A stretch of DNA of 11,348 nt from positions 57,988 to 69,335 of the forward strand of contig DKGY01000005.1 in NCBI GenBank assembly GCA_002453475.1, in the 5' to 3' direction. Position 1 is the first letter of the stretch; every line of letters starts with the position of its first letter. This document shows positions 1 through 6,283 of the stretch, one piece after another. This DNA comes from Clostridium sp. UBA6758. GTDB taxonomy: Bacteria > Bacillota > Clostridia > Clostridiales > Clostridiaceae. The notes beneath the pieces are model-generated. The model was not told the origin of the DNA. It did no database searches and worked only from the letters and a program-made list of their open reading frames with translations. Both the position numbers and the translations under genes were made by a program.

Positions 1-697
1 GTATACCATATTTTAATATATCTATTTGAGAGTTTTTGAGTTTTTTATCTTTAATATTCTTAAAATTCCAGCTATCTCTTTCAGTAAATAGAGATACACT
101 AGCTACTACAGCATTAGAAATTAAGGTTGCGTAAGCAAGTGTCAAAAAACTATCATTATATATCATAAAAAACAGTCCTACAGACATAAGATAACTAACC
201 TTTTGCATCACTTGAAGCATAGAATATAGTCTACCCTTTTGCTTCATTCTTACTGTCAAAAGTGAAAATCTGCCTATAGAAGCTAAACTTATATTTAATA
301 TAAGTAATATTATAAAATTTAGATTATAATCAGATATTATATACTTTGATATAGGAACCTTAAATATAATGATTATAATTGATATCAGTATGTTTAATAT
401 AAAAGGTATCTTTATACTTTCAAATAATAATTTATTTCTATTAGTTTCATCTTCTTCATAAAAAAATCTAACATAAGATTGGTCTAATCCACAGGTTGTA
501 ATTAGCATAAGTATGTTTGCATATAAATTGAACATTCCAAACTTACCGTATTCTGAAGGATCTATTATCCTAGTTATAATTGGAGATGATATAAGTCCTA
601 TGATTAAAACCAACCAATTACCTACAGAAAAAGATAAAAACTTTCTAAGTAAGGAATTACGGCTTAATGCATTTAATTTAGAATTTAAATTACTCAT
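1..697 (-). CDS. Polysaccharide flippase (Wzx/MOP type), N-terminal part, cut by window edge
   Basis: This is a membrane protein that probably flips lipid-linked sugar units or a related glycan precursor across the cytoplasmic membrane. I translated the open frame from the ATG at 697; 232 codons are visible and it stays open to base 1. The N-terminus (residues about 10-55) has the typical start of the family: a basic stretch, a first membrane helix with SVGNWLVLIIGLISSP, then ITRIIDPSEYGKFGMFN, where the 'P-x-E-Y-G' turn is characteristic of Wzx-like proteins. Several more hydrophobic helices follow (about 90-115 and 120-145). It starts 14 bp after the acyltransferase stop, so the two are likely co-transcribed; the ribosome binding site is weak (AGTAAGCAAGT region). 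Family members usually have 400-500 residues, so about half is missing to the left. Substrate unknown. Confidence 0.8.
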   Translation of the reverse strand, partial: MSNLNSKLNALSRNSLLRKFLSFSVGNWLVLIIGLISSPIITRIIDPSEYGKFGMFNLYANILMLITTCGLDQSYVRFFYEEDETNRNKLLFESIKIPFILNILISIIIIIFKVPISKYIISDYNLNFIILLILNISLASIGRFSLLTVRMKQKGRLYSMLQVMQKVSYLMSVGLFFMIYNDSFLTLAYATLISNAVVASVSLFTERDSWNFKNIKDKKLKNSQIDILKYGI

Positions 698-711
698 ATA
701 TTTATACTTGC

Positions 712-1452
712 TTACTGATTTTCTAGAAGTTGATCTTCTGGTACATCTTTTAAAACCTTTGCCGGGCTTCCAATTACTACTTTTCTAGCTGGTATATCCT
801 TTGTTACCAAAGATCCTGCTGCTGCAAATCCTTCTTCTCCTACAACTTTGCCAGGAAGTACTACAGCCCCAGCTCCTAGCCTACCACCATTTTTTATAGT
901 AATACCTTTAAACTTTCCAAATCTCTCTTTTGATCTAGCTGCATAGTTATCATTTGAAGTCACAACACAAGGTGCTATAAATACATAATCTTCTACAGTA
1001 GAGTATGCAGTTAAATATACGTTAGTTTGAATTTTACAATTTGAACCTACTGTACAGAAATTTTCTACTGTTGAGCCTCTACCTATAACGGTTTTTTCTC
1101 CTATAGTTACATTTTCTCTTATCGTTGCCATATCTGCGATTAATGTTTTATTTCCTATTACTGCCCCTCTATATATTATAGTTGTAGCTCCAATTAAACA
1201 TCCTTCTCCTATAGTACAGTTTGGTAACTTTTCTTCATCTTTAAATATACTATTTACTCCTCTCATTGGAGTTTTACCTATAACCGTATTGTCATCTATT
1301 CTAACATTATCTTTTATTATAGTATCCTCATGTATAACTACATTATGACCAATAATGCAATTGTCTCCTATAACAACGTTATCCTCAATAACCGTGAATC
1401 TTCCAACCTTCACATTGTTACCTATATTAGCTTTTTCTGATATATAATTCAT
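712..1452 (-). CDS. Hexapeptide-repeat (left-handed beta-helix) acyltransferase
   Basis: The 246-residue protein is built almost wholly of isoleucine/valine-rich hexapeptide rungs (repeated I-G-x-x-x-x-I/V units from about residue 8 to 225), the left-handed beta-helix of LpxA/LpxD/WlbB-type acyl- and acetyltransferases. The C-terminal part, with a SNDNY loop near 168, rungs with GAGAVVLPG and GSLVTKDIPA, and a VVIGSPAKVLKD ending, resembles N-acetyltransferases that act on amino groups of nucleotide sugars. The likely reaction is transfer of an acetyl or other acyl group from CoA to an amino sugar used in a surface glycan; the exact substrate cannot be read from the sequence. The ATG at 1452 has a good ribosome binding site (GGAAG, 8 nt upstream). 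The neighbouring flippase supports a role in glycan assembly. Automated labels as LpxD would be misleading, because a Gram-positive organism has no lipid A. Confidence 0.82.
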   Translation of the reverse strand: MNYISEKANIGNNVKVGRFTVIEDNVVIGDNCIIGHNVVIHEDTIIKDNVRIDDNTVIGKTPMRGVNSIFKDEEKLPNCTIGEGCLIGATTIIYRGAVIGNKTLIADMATIRENVTIGEKTVIGRGSTVENFCTVGSNCKIQTNVYLTAYSTVEDYVFIAPCVVTSNDNYAARSKERFGKFKGITIKNGGRLGAGAVVLPGKVVGEEGFAAAGSLVTKDIPARKVVIGSPAKVLKDVPEDQLLENQ

Positions 1453-1577
1453 ATGTTACACTTCCTTTTTTTCTTTTAATTGATTACATTTATATTATTT
1501 TATGTGTTATAAACTCTCATATAAAACCATATATAATCTATTTTGTAGTCTATTCTTTACTAATTTCTACTAGATAT

Positions 1578-1606
1578 ATTATATCCTATTTAATATATAT
1601 CTTCTA
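1578..1606 (-). promoter_or_regulatory. Weak promoter candidate for the acyltransferase-flippase pair
   Basis: After the dltC terminator a new start of transcription is expected. On the minus strand a perfect TATAAT is present at 1578-1583, but the element 17 bp upstream (TAGAAG, 1601-1606) is a poor -35 match. The leader would be about 120 nt. The rest of 1453-1610 is AT-rich with no other structure that I can support. Confidence 0.3.
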
Positions 1607-1615
1607 TAGAAATAA

Positions 1616-1653
1616 AAAGAGAATGCTATTTTTAGTGTACTAGCATTCCCTTT
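1616..1653 (-). terminator. Rho-independent terminator of the dlt operon
   Basis: The minus-strand transcript forms a 13-bp stem, AAAGGGAATGCTA paired with TAGCATTCTCTTT, with one G-U wobble and a 12-nt loop. The T-rich run TTTTTATTTC spans the end of the stem and the bases beyond it. It lies 35 bp after the dltC stop and separates the dlt operon from the acyltransferase-flippase unit. Confidence 0.88.
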
Positions 1654-1687
1654 AATTAAATTTTAACAATTATACTAAAATTTAATT

Positions 1688-1918
1688 TTATATTCTGCTA
1701 CTTAAAAAAGCAATTAAATTATTTGCTGTAGCCATATCTTTTCTTTCTAAATCTGTTGGTTGAAGCTTAATACCAAATACCTCTTCTATTTTTAGTAACA
1801 CTTCTATAATTCCTAATGAATCTAATAATCCAGCCTCAAATAAATCTAAGTCTAAATCCTCTCTTATTTCATCAGTTCCAGTTACTTCTTCAAATATATC
1901 TAATACTTTTTCTTTCAT
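1688..1918 (-). CDS. dltC: D-alanyl carrier protein DltC
   Basis: This is a small acidic acyl-carrier-type protein that holds D-alanine as a thioester on phosphopantetheine, receiving it from DltA and offering it to the membrane steps of teichoic acid D-alanylation. It has 76 residues, close to the usual 78. The attachment motif is LLDSLGIIE with the modified serine at Ser34, flanked by the acidic first helix (EDLDLDLFEAG) typical of DltC. The start has a strong AGGAGG site. It is the last gene of the operon and is followed by the terminator at 1616-1653. An 87-bp gap separates it from dltB, longer than the other gaps in this operon. Confidence 0.95.
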   Translation of the reverse strand: MKEKVLDIFEEVTGTDEIREDLDLDLFEAGLLDSLGIIEVLLKIEEVFGIKLQPTDLERKDMATANNLIAFLSSRI

Positions 1919-2005
1919 TTAATTTTCCTCCTAAAACTTAATTTATCTAATTTTATTATACATTCTATATATTATATATTTATCAATACTATTAAATTTT
2001 TATCT

Positions 2006-3169
2006 TTATTTATGAGTAAATAAGTACCCCGAGAATAACAATAATCCAAAACAAGCTACATGGAAATTAATTAAAACCTGAACTCTTTGAAACCATTTCT
2101 CTTTTTTATGTTTTTTATAAAACTTAGATTTTCTTTGTAATATATCTGTAAGTACCAAAACACTACCTTGATATATTCCATATATTATATAGAATACTTC
2201 TAATCCATGCCAAACTCCCATTGTAAGCATAGTTATCATTTGAGCAAAATGAGACGCCCTAAATCTATCTTTAAATCTTTTCTTTCTCATAGAGTTTAAA
2301 AGAATTCTAGAGTATAGATAATCTCCAAACCACCTTGAAAGAGATATATGCCATCTTGTCCAAAACTCCTTCATATCCTTGCTAAGAAATGGTTTGTCAA
2401 AATTCTCTGGTGTTTTAATACCAATAATATAGCTTGTACCTACTGCAAAAGAGCTATATCCCGCAAAATCAAAGAATAAATATAAACTATAAGCATACAT
2501 ATAGTTCAAACTATTTAAGAATGTTATATCCGTTGGAATTTTACTCATCCATAGAGTATTTATAATATATGCTATTACAAACTTATATCCTACTCCCCTA
2601 ATTATTTTTTTCAATCCTTCAAATAAGTAATTATTTATATAATCCTCTTTCTCTATTTTAGTATTTATATTTTCTTCAAACCTTCTATACCTATCAATGG
2701 GACCTGAACTTAATGTTGGGAAAAATATAATAAAATATACTAAAGTAGAAAACTTAATTTCTTTTATAGTTCCATCATATATCTCTATAATCATCTGTAT
2801 AGCCTTAAAGTTCAGATAAGATAATCCAATAAATCCTATAGGCCCATAGATCGATTTAACTGATACCTTTGTTATTATTATTGGTAACATTGATAAAAAT
2901 AGTACTAAGTAATATATAAATTTATTATCTGTTCTATCACGTATCTCTAAGTATGAATTGATTAATATGATTTCTCCTAGTAAAAACATTATAAATAATA
3001 CAATTCCTACTGACTTTACTCCTATAATCACTCCTACCATAAATATGGATAATAATATACCATAAGGTTTTATATTCTTGCCCTTTATACCCAAGACTAT
3101 AGCTGGAATAAGTGATAATAATAGTATATACAGATAGAAATAATCTCCATACTGTGTTAATTTTATCAT
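2006..3169 (-). CDS. dltB: D-alanyl transfer protein DltB (MBOAT family)
   Basis: This is a polytopic membrane O-acyltransferase that takes D-alanine from DltC at the inner face and passes it through the membrane for transfer to lipoteichoic and wall teichoic acids. It has 387 residues and many hydrophobic helices. The MBOAT signature is clear: EFWTRWHISLSRWFGDYLY with His274 and MGVWHGLEVFYIIYG with His321. The 47-residue distance between these two histidines equals that between the two conserved histidines (His289 and His336) of Streptococcus thermophilus DltB. The start codon overlaps the dltA stop (ATGA, 4 bp), which indicates translational coupling. The C-terminus ends in a last helix with FSGYLF. 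Confidence 0.95.
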   Translation of the reverse strand: MIKLTQYGDYFYLYILLLSLIPAIVLGIKGKNIKPYGILLSIFMVGVIIGVKSVGIVLFIMFLLGEIILINSYLEIRDRTDNKFIYYLVLFLSMLPIIITKVSVKSIYGPIGFIGLSYLNFKAIQMIIEIYDGTIKEIKFSTLVYFIIFFPTLSSGPIDRYRRFEENINTKIEKEDYINNYLFEGLKKIIRGVGYKFVIAYIINTLWMSKIPTDITFLNSLNYMYAYSLYLFFDFAGYSSFAVGTSYIIGIKTPENFDKPFLSKDMKEFWTRWHISLSRWFGDYLYSRILLNSMRKKRFKDRFRASHFAQMITMLTMGVWHGLEVFYIIYGIYQGSVLVLTDILQRKSKFYKKHKKEKWFQRVQVLINFHVACFGLLLFSGYLFTHK

Positions 3170-4680
3170 TTTATTTCCTCCATAAGTCTTTTTCTATCTA
3201 TTTTCCCATTAGTATTTATAGGGAATTGTTTTATTATCTTAATATTTCTCGGAATCATATAGGATGGTATATACTGCTTTAATTTATCTTTTATTAATAT
3301 AGAGTTTCTAAGATTACTTAATCCATTATCTTCATTTAATGTAACTACGCCCATTATATGAGATATCTTGTCATCCTTATATATAGGAAATACTGCACAG
3401 TTATTAACAATATTTACTCTTCTTAAATTATTTTCTATGTCTTCAAGCTCTATTCTAAATCCATTTAGTTTTATTTGGAAATCCTTTCTTCCGCAATAAT
3501 AAATTATATTATCATCATAGTAAGCTAAATCTCCAGTTCTATAACCTCTAAGTAGTTTACCTTCCATATTTTCGTTGAAAAATACCTTTTTAGTAATTTC
3601 CTCATTATTAAAATATCCCTTACTTATGCTATTTCCAATAGCTAGTAATTCTCCTTTTTCCCCTTCTGGCACAGTATTACCATTTTCATCTACAATTTTA
3701 AGAGTAGCACCCTCCATTGGATATCCTATTGGTATTTCTCTACTATCTTCAATCATTTCTTCATTTACATCAACTGCTGATAATAATACGGTTCCTTCAG
3801 TTGGACCATATCCATTTATTATCCTAACTCCAGGAAATCTTAACATAAGTTCTTTTACTAACTTCTTAGATAATACCTCTCCCGCAAATACGAATGTGTT
3901 TAGCTTAGGCATTAATTCCTTATTAAAATTACTGTCTTTAATGCATATCTCAGCTAATGCAGGTGTAGAAACCCATGTCTTTATGTTTGAAATCTTTAAA
4001 GCATTAAACAATCGTTTAAAGTCCTCTAATGTATCTTTTGATAAGCTAAATAATGTTTTACCACAAATCAACCCTAAATAAATTGGTATTACTGATACAT
4101 CAAATGAATAAGATACTTGATTCATAATCACATCATTCTCTTTATTTATTCTAAGAAATTTTTCAAACCAATTTGTAAAAGAGTCTATATTATTTTTAGT
4201 TATTTGCACTCCTTTTGGTAAGCCTGTACTACCTGATGTAAATAATATATAGGCATTCTCATTTTCTTTTAGCCAATTATCCGGAGATACTATAGCTCCC
4301 TTATATCTTTTAATTTCTGTTAACATTTCTTCTTTGCTAAAAACATTATCATTATCTATAGGACTATTTGTAAAATTTACTATAACTTTAGGATTCACCT
4401 CGTTTATTACCTGATTAACTCTTTCTACAGGAAACGTTACATCCAAAGGAACATATGCTCTACCAGATTTTAATGCTCCTACAATTAACACTAGAATAAG
4501 ATTATCCTTATTACCGTAAATAACAATAGGTGACTTATCATCTCTATACTTTTCTATCATATATGCTGCAAATTCATCAGAAAGCTTGTCTAACTCTTCA
4601 TATGTAAGCTTTTCTTCATCACAAATAACTGCAATTCTTTTATCTATTGAATACTCTCTTATTTTAAGTAATAAATTCAC
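3166..4680 (-). CDS. dltA: D-alanine--D-alanyl carrier protein ligase DltA
   Basis: This cytosolic adenylation enzyme activates D-alanine with ATP and loads it onto DltC. Numbered from the GTG at 4680 (504 residues), the motifs are: phosphate loop FTSGSTGLPKG (147-157), substrate region SFDVSVIP with the aspartate expected to bind the amino group, GYGPTEGT (290-297), YRTGDLAYYD, and the C-terminal NGKIDRKRL lysine loop. The longest frame begins at a GTG at 4692, but AAAGGTGG (4689-4696) lies across that codon and is the evident ribosome binding site for the GTG at 4680. The latter start also aligns with known DltA N-termini (M-x-LL-x-x-I). Odd point: the FCGE motif of Bacillus DltA is FAGE here (Ala266), and TYGPTEAT is GYGPTEGT, so the substrate pocket differs. 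Family membership is otherwise firm from operon context. Confidence 0.94.
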   Translation of the reverse strand: MNLLLKIREYSIDKRIAVICDEEKLTYEELDKLSDEFAAYMIEKYRDDKSPIVIYGNKDNLILVLIVGALKSGRAYVPLDVTFPVERVNQVINEVNPKVIVNFTNSPIDNDNVFSKEEMLTEIKRYKGAIVSPDNWLKENENAYILFTSGSTGLPKGVQITKNNIDSFTNWFEKFLRINKENDVIMNQVSYSFDVSVIPIYLGLICGKTLFSLSKDTLEDFKRLFNALKISNIKTWVSTPALAEICIKDSNFNKELMPKLNTFVFAGEVLSKKLVKELMLRFPGVRIINGYGPTEGTVLLSAVDVNEEMIEDSREIPIGYPMEGATLKIVDENGNTVPEGEKGELLAIGNSISKGYFNNEEITKKVFFNENMEGKLLRGYRTGDLAYYDDNIIYYCGRKDFQIKLNGFRIELEDIENNLRRVNIVNNCAVFPIYKDDKISHIMGVVTLNEDNGLSNLRNSILIKDKLKQYIPSYMIPRNIKIIKQFPINTNGKIDRKRLMEEIK

Positions 4681-4699
4681 TTTTGTTACCACCTTTATA

Positions 4700-5884
4700 T
4701 TAATCTTTAAAATAATTACTCATTTCTTCTGATACATTTAGCCAACCTTTCCATCCTAAATGCATTACATCAGTTAAATAATACTTTTCATATTCATGCT
4801 TTTGTAAGTTTAATACATCAAAATTATTATCTTTAACTATACTTTCTAACTTATTATAAAACTGTGTTCTTTCATCCTCTAAAATCCCTGTATAATCATA
4901 ATACCAACCATTTACATTCATTAAAATTATATATGGTTTAATTCCTAAATCCTTACATACACTTAGTAAAAACTTAAAATCTTCAAATTCCGCTGAATCT
5001 AAAATATCTATATCTTTATATGCATTTTTAAGACTAGACTCTTTGTCTTTTAAATATTTATTGTAATATTCATCAGATGCATTAAACATATTATTAGAAA
5101 CCTTCTCCATACCCTGGCTCTCAGCAATTTTATATTGCTCCTTAAAGTCTATTGATTTTACAGTATTAACATTAGACTTATCTGGTAGAGATTTCATTTC
5201 TTTTAAAAGAGCAATCTTATCTCTAGTTTCAAGTAACTTCTGTTTTGTTTTAAAATAAGGTAGAAGACAATTATATTTTACTTTATCAATGAAAGTTTCT
5301 CCTATAAATAATTCTGCATAGACTCTCTCCTCTTGATATATATCAGAGTCTTTTAACAAAGTAGCAACTCTCTGTGCTAAATATGTTTTATTTTCCTTTG
5401 ATATTTTAGGATTATTTAGAAACTGATAGAATTGTAAATCAGAAAATAATGGAATAAATTTTTCACTACCTATGCCATCCTTATTCCAAAACCATTGTAG
5501 CGAAGCTACCAATGCTACCTTAGAATTATTATAATTGTCACCTCCACCTAGCATAATTGCATGTTGAAGATCTTGAACATGTGCACTTCCAAATATACTT
5601 ATGTCATATTTACTATCATTAAAGGGAAATAAATTAACAGGATTTTGTGGAACAGGATTGCTTAATTCTGATGATCCCAATAGCATTAAATCATTGTTTT
5701 CTAAAGATATATCTCTAAATTTAACTCCATTTTTCTTAACATCTCCACCGTAAGCATGTTTAATGGTTGTTAAATCTTTACTACTTTTTAATTGTTCAAT
5801 TTCTTTGTTTACTATTAAATTAAATATAGAAATAAATATTATTGCTACTATTATTGGTATAACTATAATAAATGATTTTTTCAT
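4700..5884 (-). CDS. dltD: D-alanyl-lipoteichoic acid transfer protein DltD
   Basis: This is a membrane-anchored extracellular esterase/acyltransferase that completes D-alanyl transfer to teichoic acid outside the membrane. The 394-residue protein has one N-terminal membrane segment (about 4-24) and a large outer domain of the SGNH-like DltD family. Catalytic motifs are visible: MLLGSSELSNP with the nucleophilic serine at 71 or 72, and DVMHLGWKGW near the C-terminus with Asp372 and His375. The start ATG is preceded by GGGGGAAG. It lies 12 bp after dltX and 19 bp before the preferred dltA start. dltD precedes dltA here, unlike the dltABCD order of bacilli. Confidence 0.94.
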   Translation of the reverse strand: MKKSFIIVIPIIVAIIFISIFNLIVNKEIEQLKSSKDLTTIKHAYGGDVKKNGVKFRDISLENNDLMLLGSSELSNPVPQNPVNLFPFNDSKYDISIFGSAHVQDLQHAIMLGGGDNYNNSKVALVASLQWFWNKDGIGSEKFIPLFSDLQFYQFLNNPKISKENKTYLAQRVATLLKDSDIYQEERVYAELFIGETFIDKVKYNCLLPYFKTKQKLLETRDKIALLKEMKSLPDKSNVNTVKSIDFKEQYKIAESQGMEKVSNNMFNASDEYYNKYLKDKESSLKNAYKDIDILDSAEFEDFKFLLSVCKDLGIKPYIILMNVNGWYYDYTGILEDERTQFYNKLESIVKDNNFDVLNLQKHEYEKYYLTDVMHLGWKGWLNVSEEMSNYFKD

Positions 5885-5896
5885 AACTTCCCCCTA

Positions 5897-6040
5897 CTAA
5901 AACTGATTATAAATAAACGGTATTTCCTTAGCTTCTTGAAGTACATAAAGTAAATACGCGCTAATTAAGAATAAAGTTAACATAATCATTGCTAAGATCT
6001 CACCTTTATTTAATTTATACTTCTTAAAAAATTTCTTCAT
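5897..6040 (-). CDS. dltX: Small D-alanylation protein DltX
   Basis: This is a 47-residue single-span membrane protein that I translated from the minus strand; it is short enough to be missed by gene finders. It begins MKKFFKKYKLNKGE (basic, cytosolic), then a hydrophobic helix (about residues 15-34), then an outer tail ending EIPFIYNQF. The C-terminal F-I-Y-N-x-F motif is the hallmark of DltX, a small protein encoded at the head of many dlt operons and needed for D-alanylation in Bacillus thuringiensis; in streptococci it has been linked to a thioester role at its C-terminus. The ATG has an AGGTGAT site 7 nt upstream. It is the first gene after the promoter candidate at 6083-6112 and lies 12 bp before dltD. 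Confidence 0.92.
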   Translation of the reverse strand: MKKFFKKYKLNKGEILAMIMLTLFLISAYLLYVLQEAKEIPFIYNQF

Positions 6041-6082
6041 ATTATTTATCACCTAATTTCCTTTTTTATACGAGTATATAAA

Positions 6083-6112
6083 ATTATATTTAAAATCAAG
6101 AATTATAAACAA
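6083..6112 (-). promoter_or_regulatory. dltX: Promoter candidate of the dltXDABC operon
   Basis: The minus strand reads TTGTTT (6107-6112), an 18-bp spacer and a perfect TATAAT (6083-6088). Transcription would start near 6076, giving a leader of about 36 nt before dltX. A second, weaker pair lies upstream (TTGTAG at 6160-6165, 16 bp, TAAAAT at 6138-6143), so two starts are possible. Confidence 0.5.
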
Positions 6113-6157
6113 TATGTTTATGTAATTCATTAAAATAATTTTACATACTTAGTATTT

Positions 6158-6195
6158 TACTACAATATGTACAATATAATCAACACATTGTAGTA
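6158..6195. repeat. 13-bp inverted repeat upstream of the dlt promoter
   Basis: The arms are TACTACAATATGT (6158-6170) and ACACATTGTAGTA (6183-6195). They are inverted copies with 12 of 13 positions matching and 12 bp between them. ACAATAT is also directly repeated at 6162 and 6171. The site lies about 45 bp upstream of the dlt -35 candidate and after the terminator of the upstream gene. No T-run follows on the minus strand, so it is not an intrinsic terminator there. It may be a regulator-binding site; the regulator is not identifiable. Confidence 0.45.
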
Positions 6196-6247
6196 TCTTA
6201 TAGACTTTTGTAATAATATTTTATGAACTTTATTGACAATGTAAAAA

Positions 6248-6276
6248 TTGGCCTAAGACTAAACATCTTAAGCCAA
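6248..6276 (-). terminator. Terminator of the CWB2-deacetylase gene
   Basis: The minus-strand transcript forms TTGGCTTAAG paired with CTTAGGCCAA (10 bp, one G-U wobble, 9-nt loop) followed by TTTTTAC. It begins 7 bp after the stop codon of the upstream gene. Confidence 0.85.
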
Positions 6277-6283
6277 CTTTTAA

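Noticed and set aside
513..788. 91-codon open frame on the plus strand at the acyltransferase-flippase junction
   Set aside because: It overlaps two well-supported minus-strand genes and has no family resemblance or ribosome binding site.
712..1452. LpxA/LpxD lipid A acyltransferase
   Set aside because: The rest of the window is Gram-positive in character (dlt, CWB2); only the beta-helix fold is shared.
3575..4081. 168-codon open frame on the plus strand, opposite dltA
   Set aside because: It is an antisense shadow of dltA motifs, with no ribosome binding site or promoter and an implausible Ser/Leu/Pro/Asn-rich composition.
6146..6156. ATACTTAGTAT upstream of dlt, and a similar ATACTATTAGTAT at 7875-7887 before the CWB2 gene, as a shared operator
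   Set aside because: Short palindromes made of -10-like TATACT/AGTATA pieces are expected by chance in DNA this AT-rich; the spacing differs between the two.
6158..6195. The same inverted repeat as a terminator
   Set aside because: The stem is AT-rich, has a 12-nt loop and lacks a T-run; the upstream gene already has a good terminator at 6248-6276.
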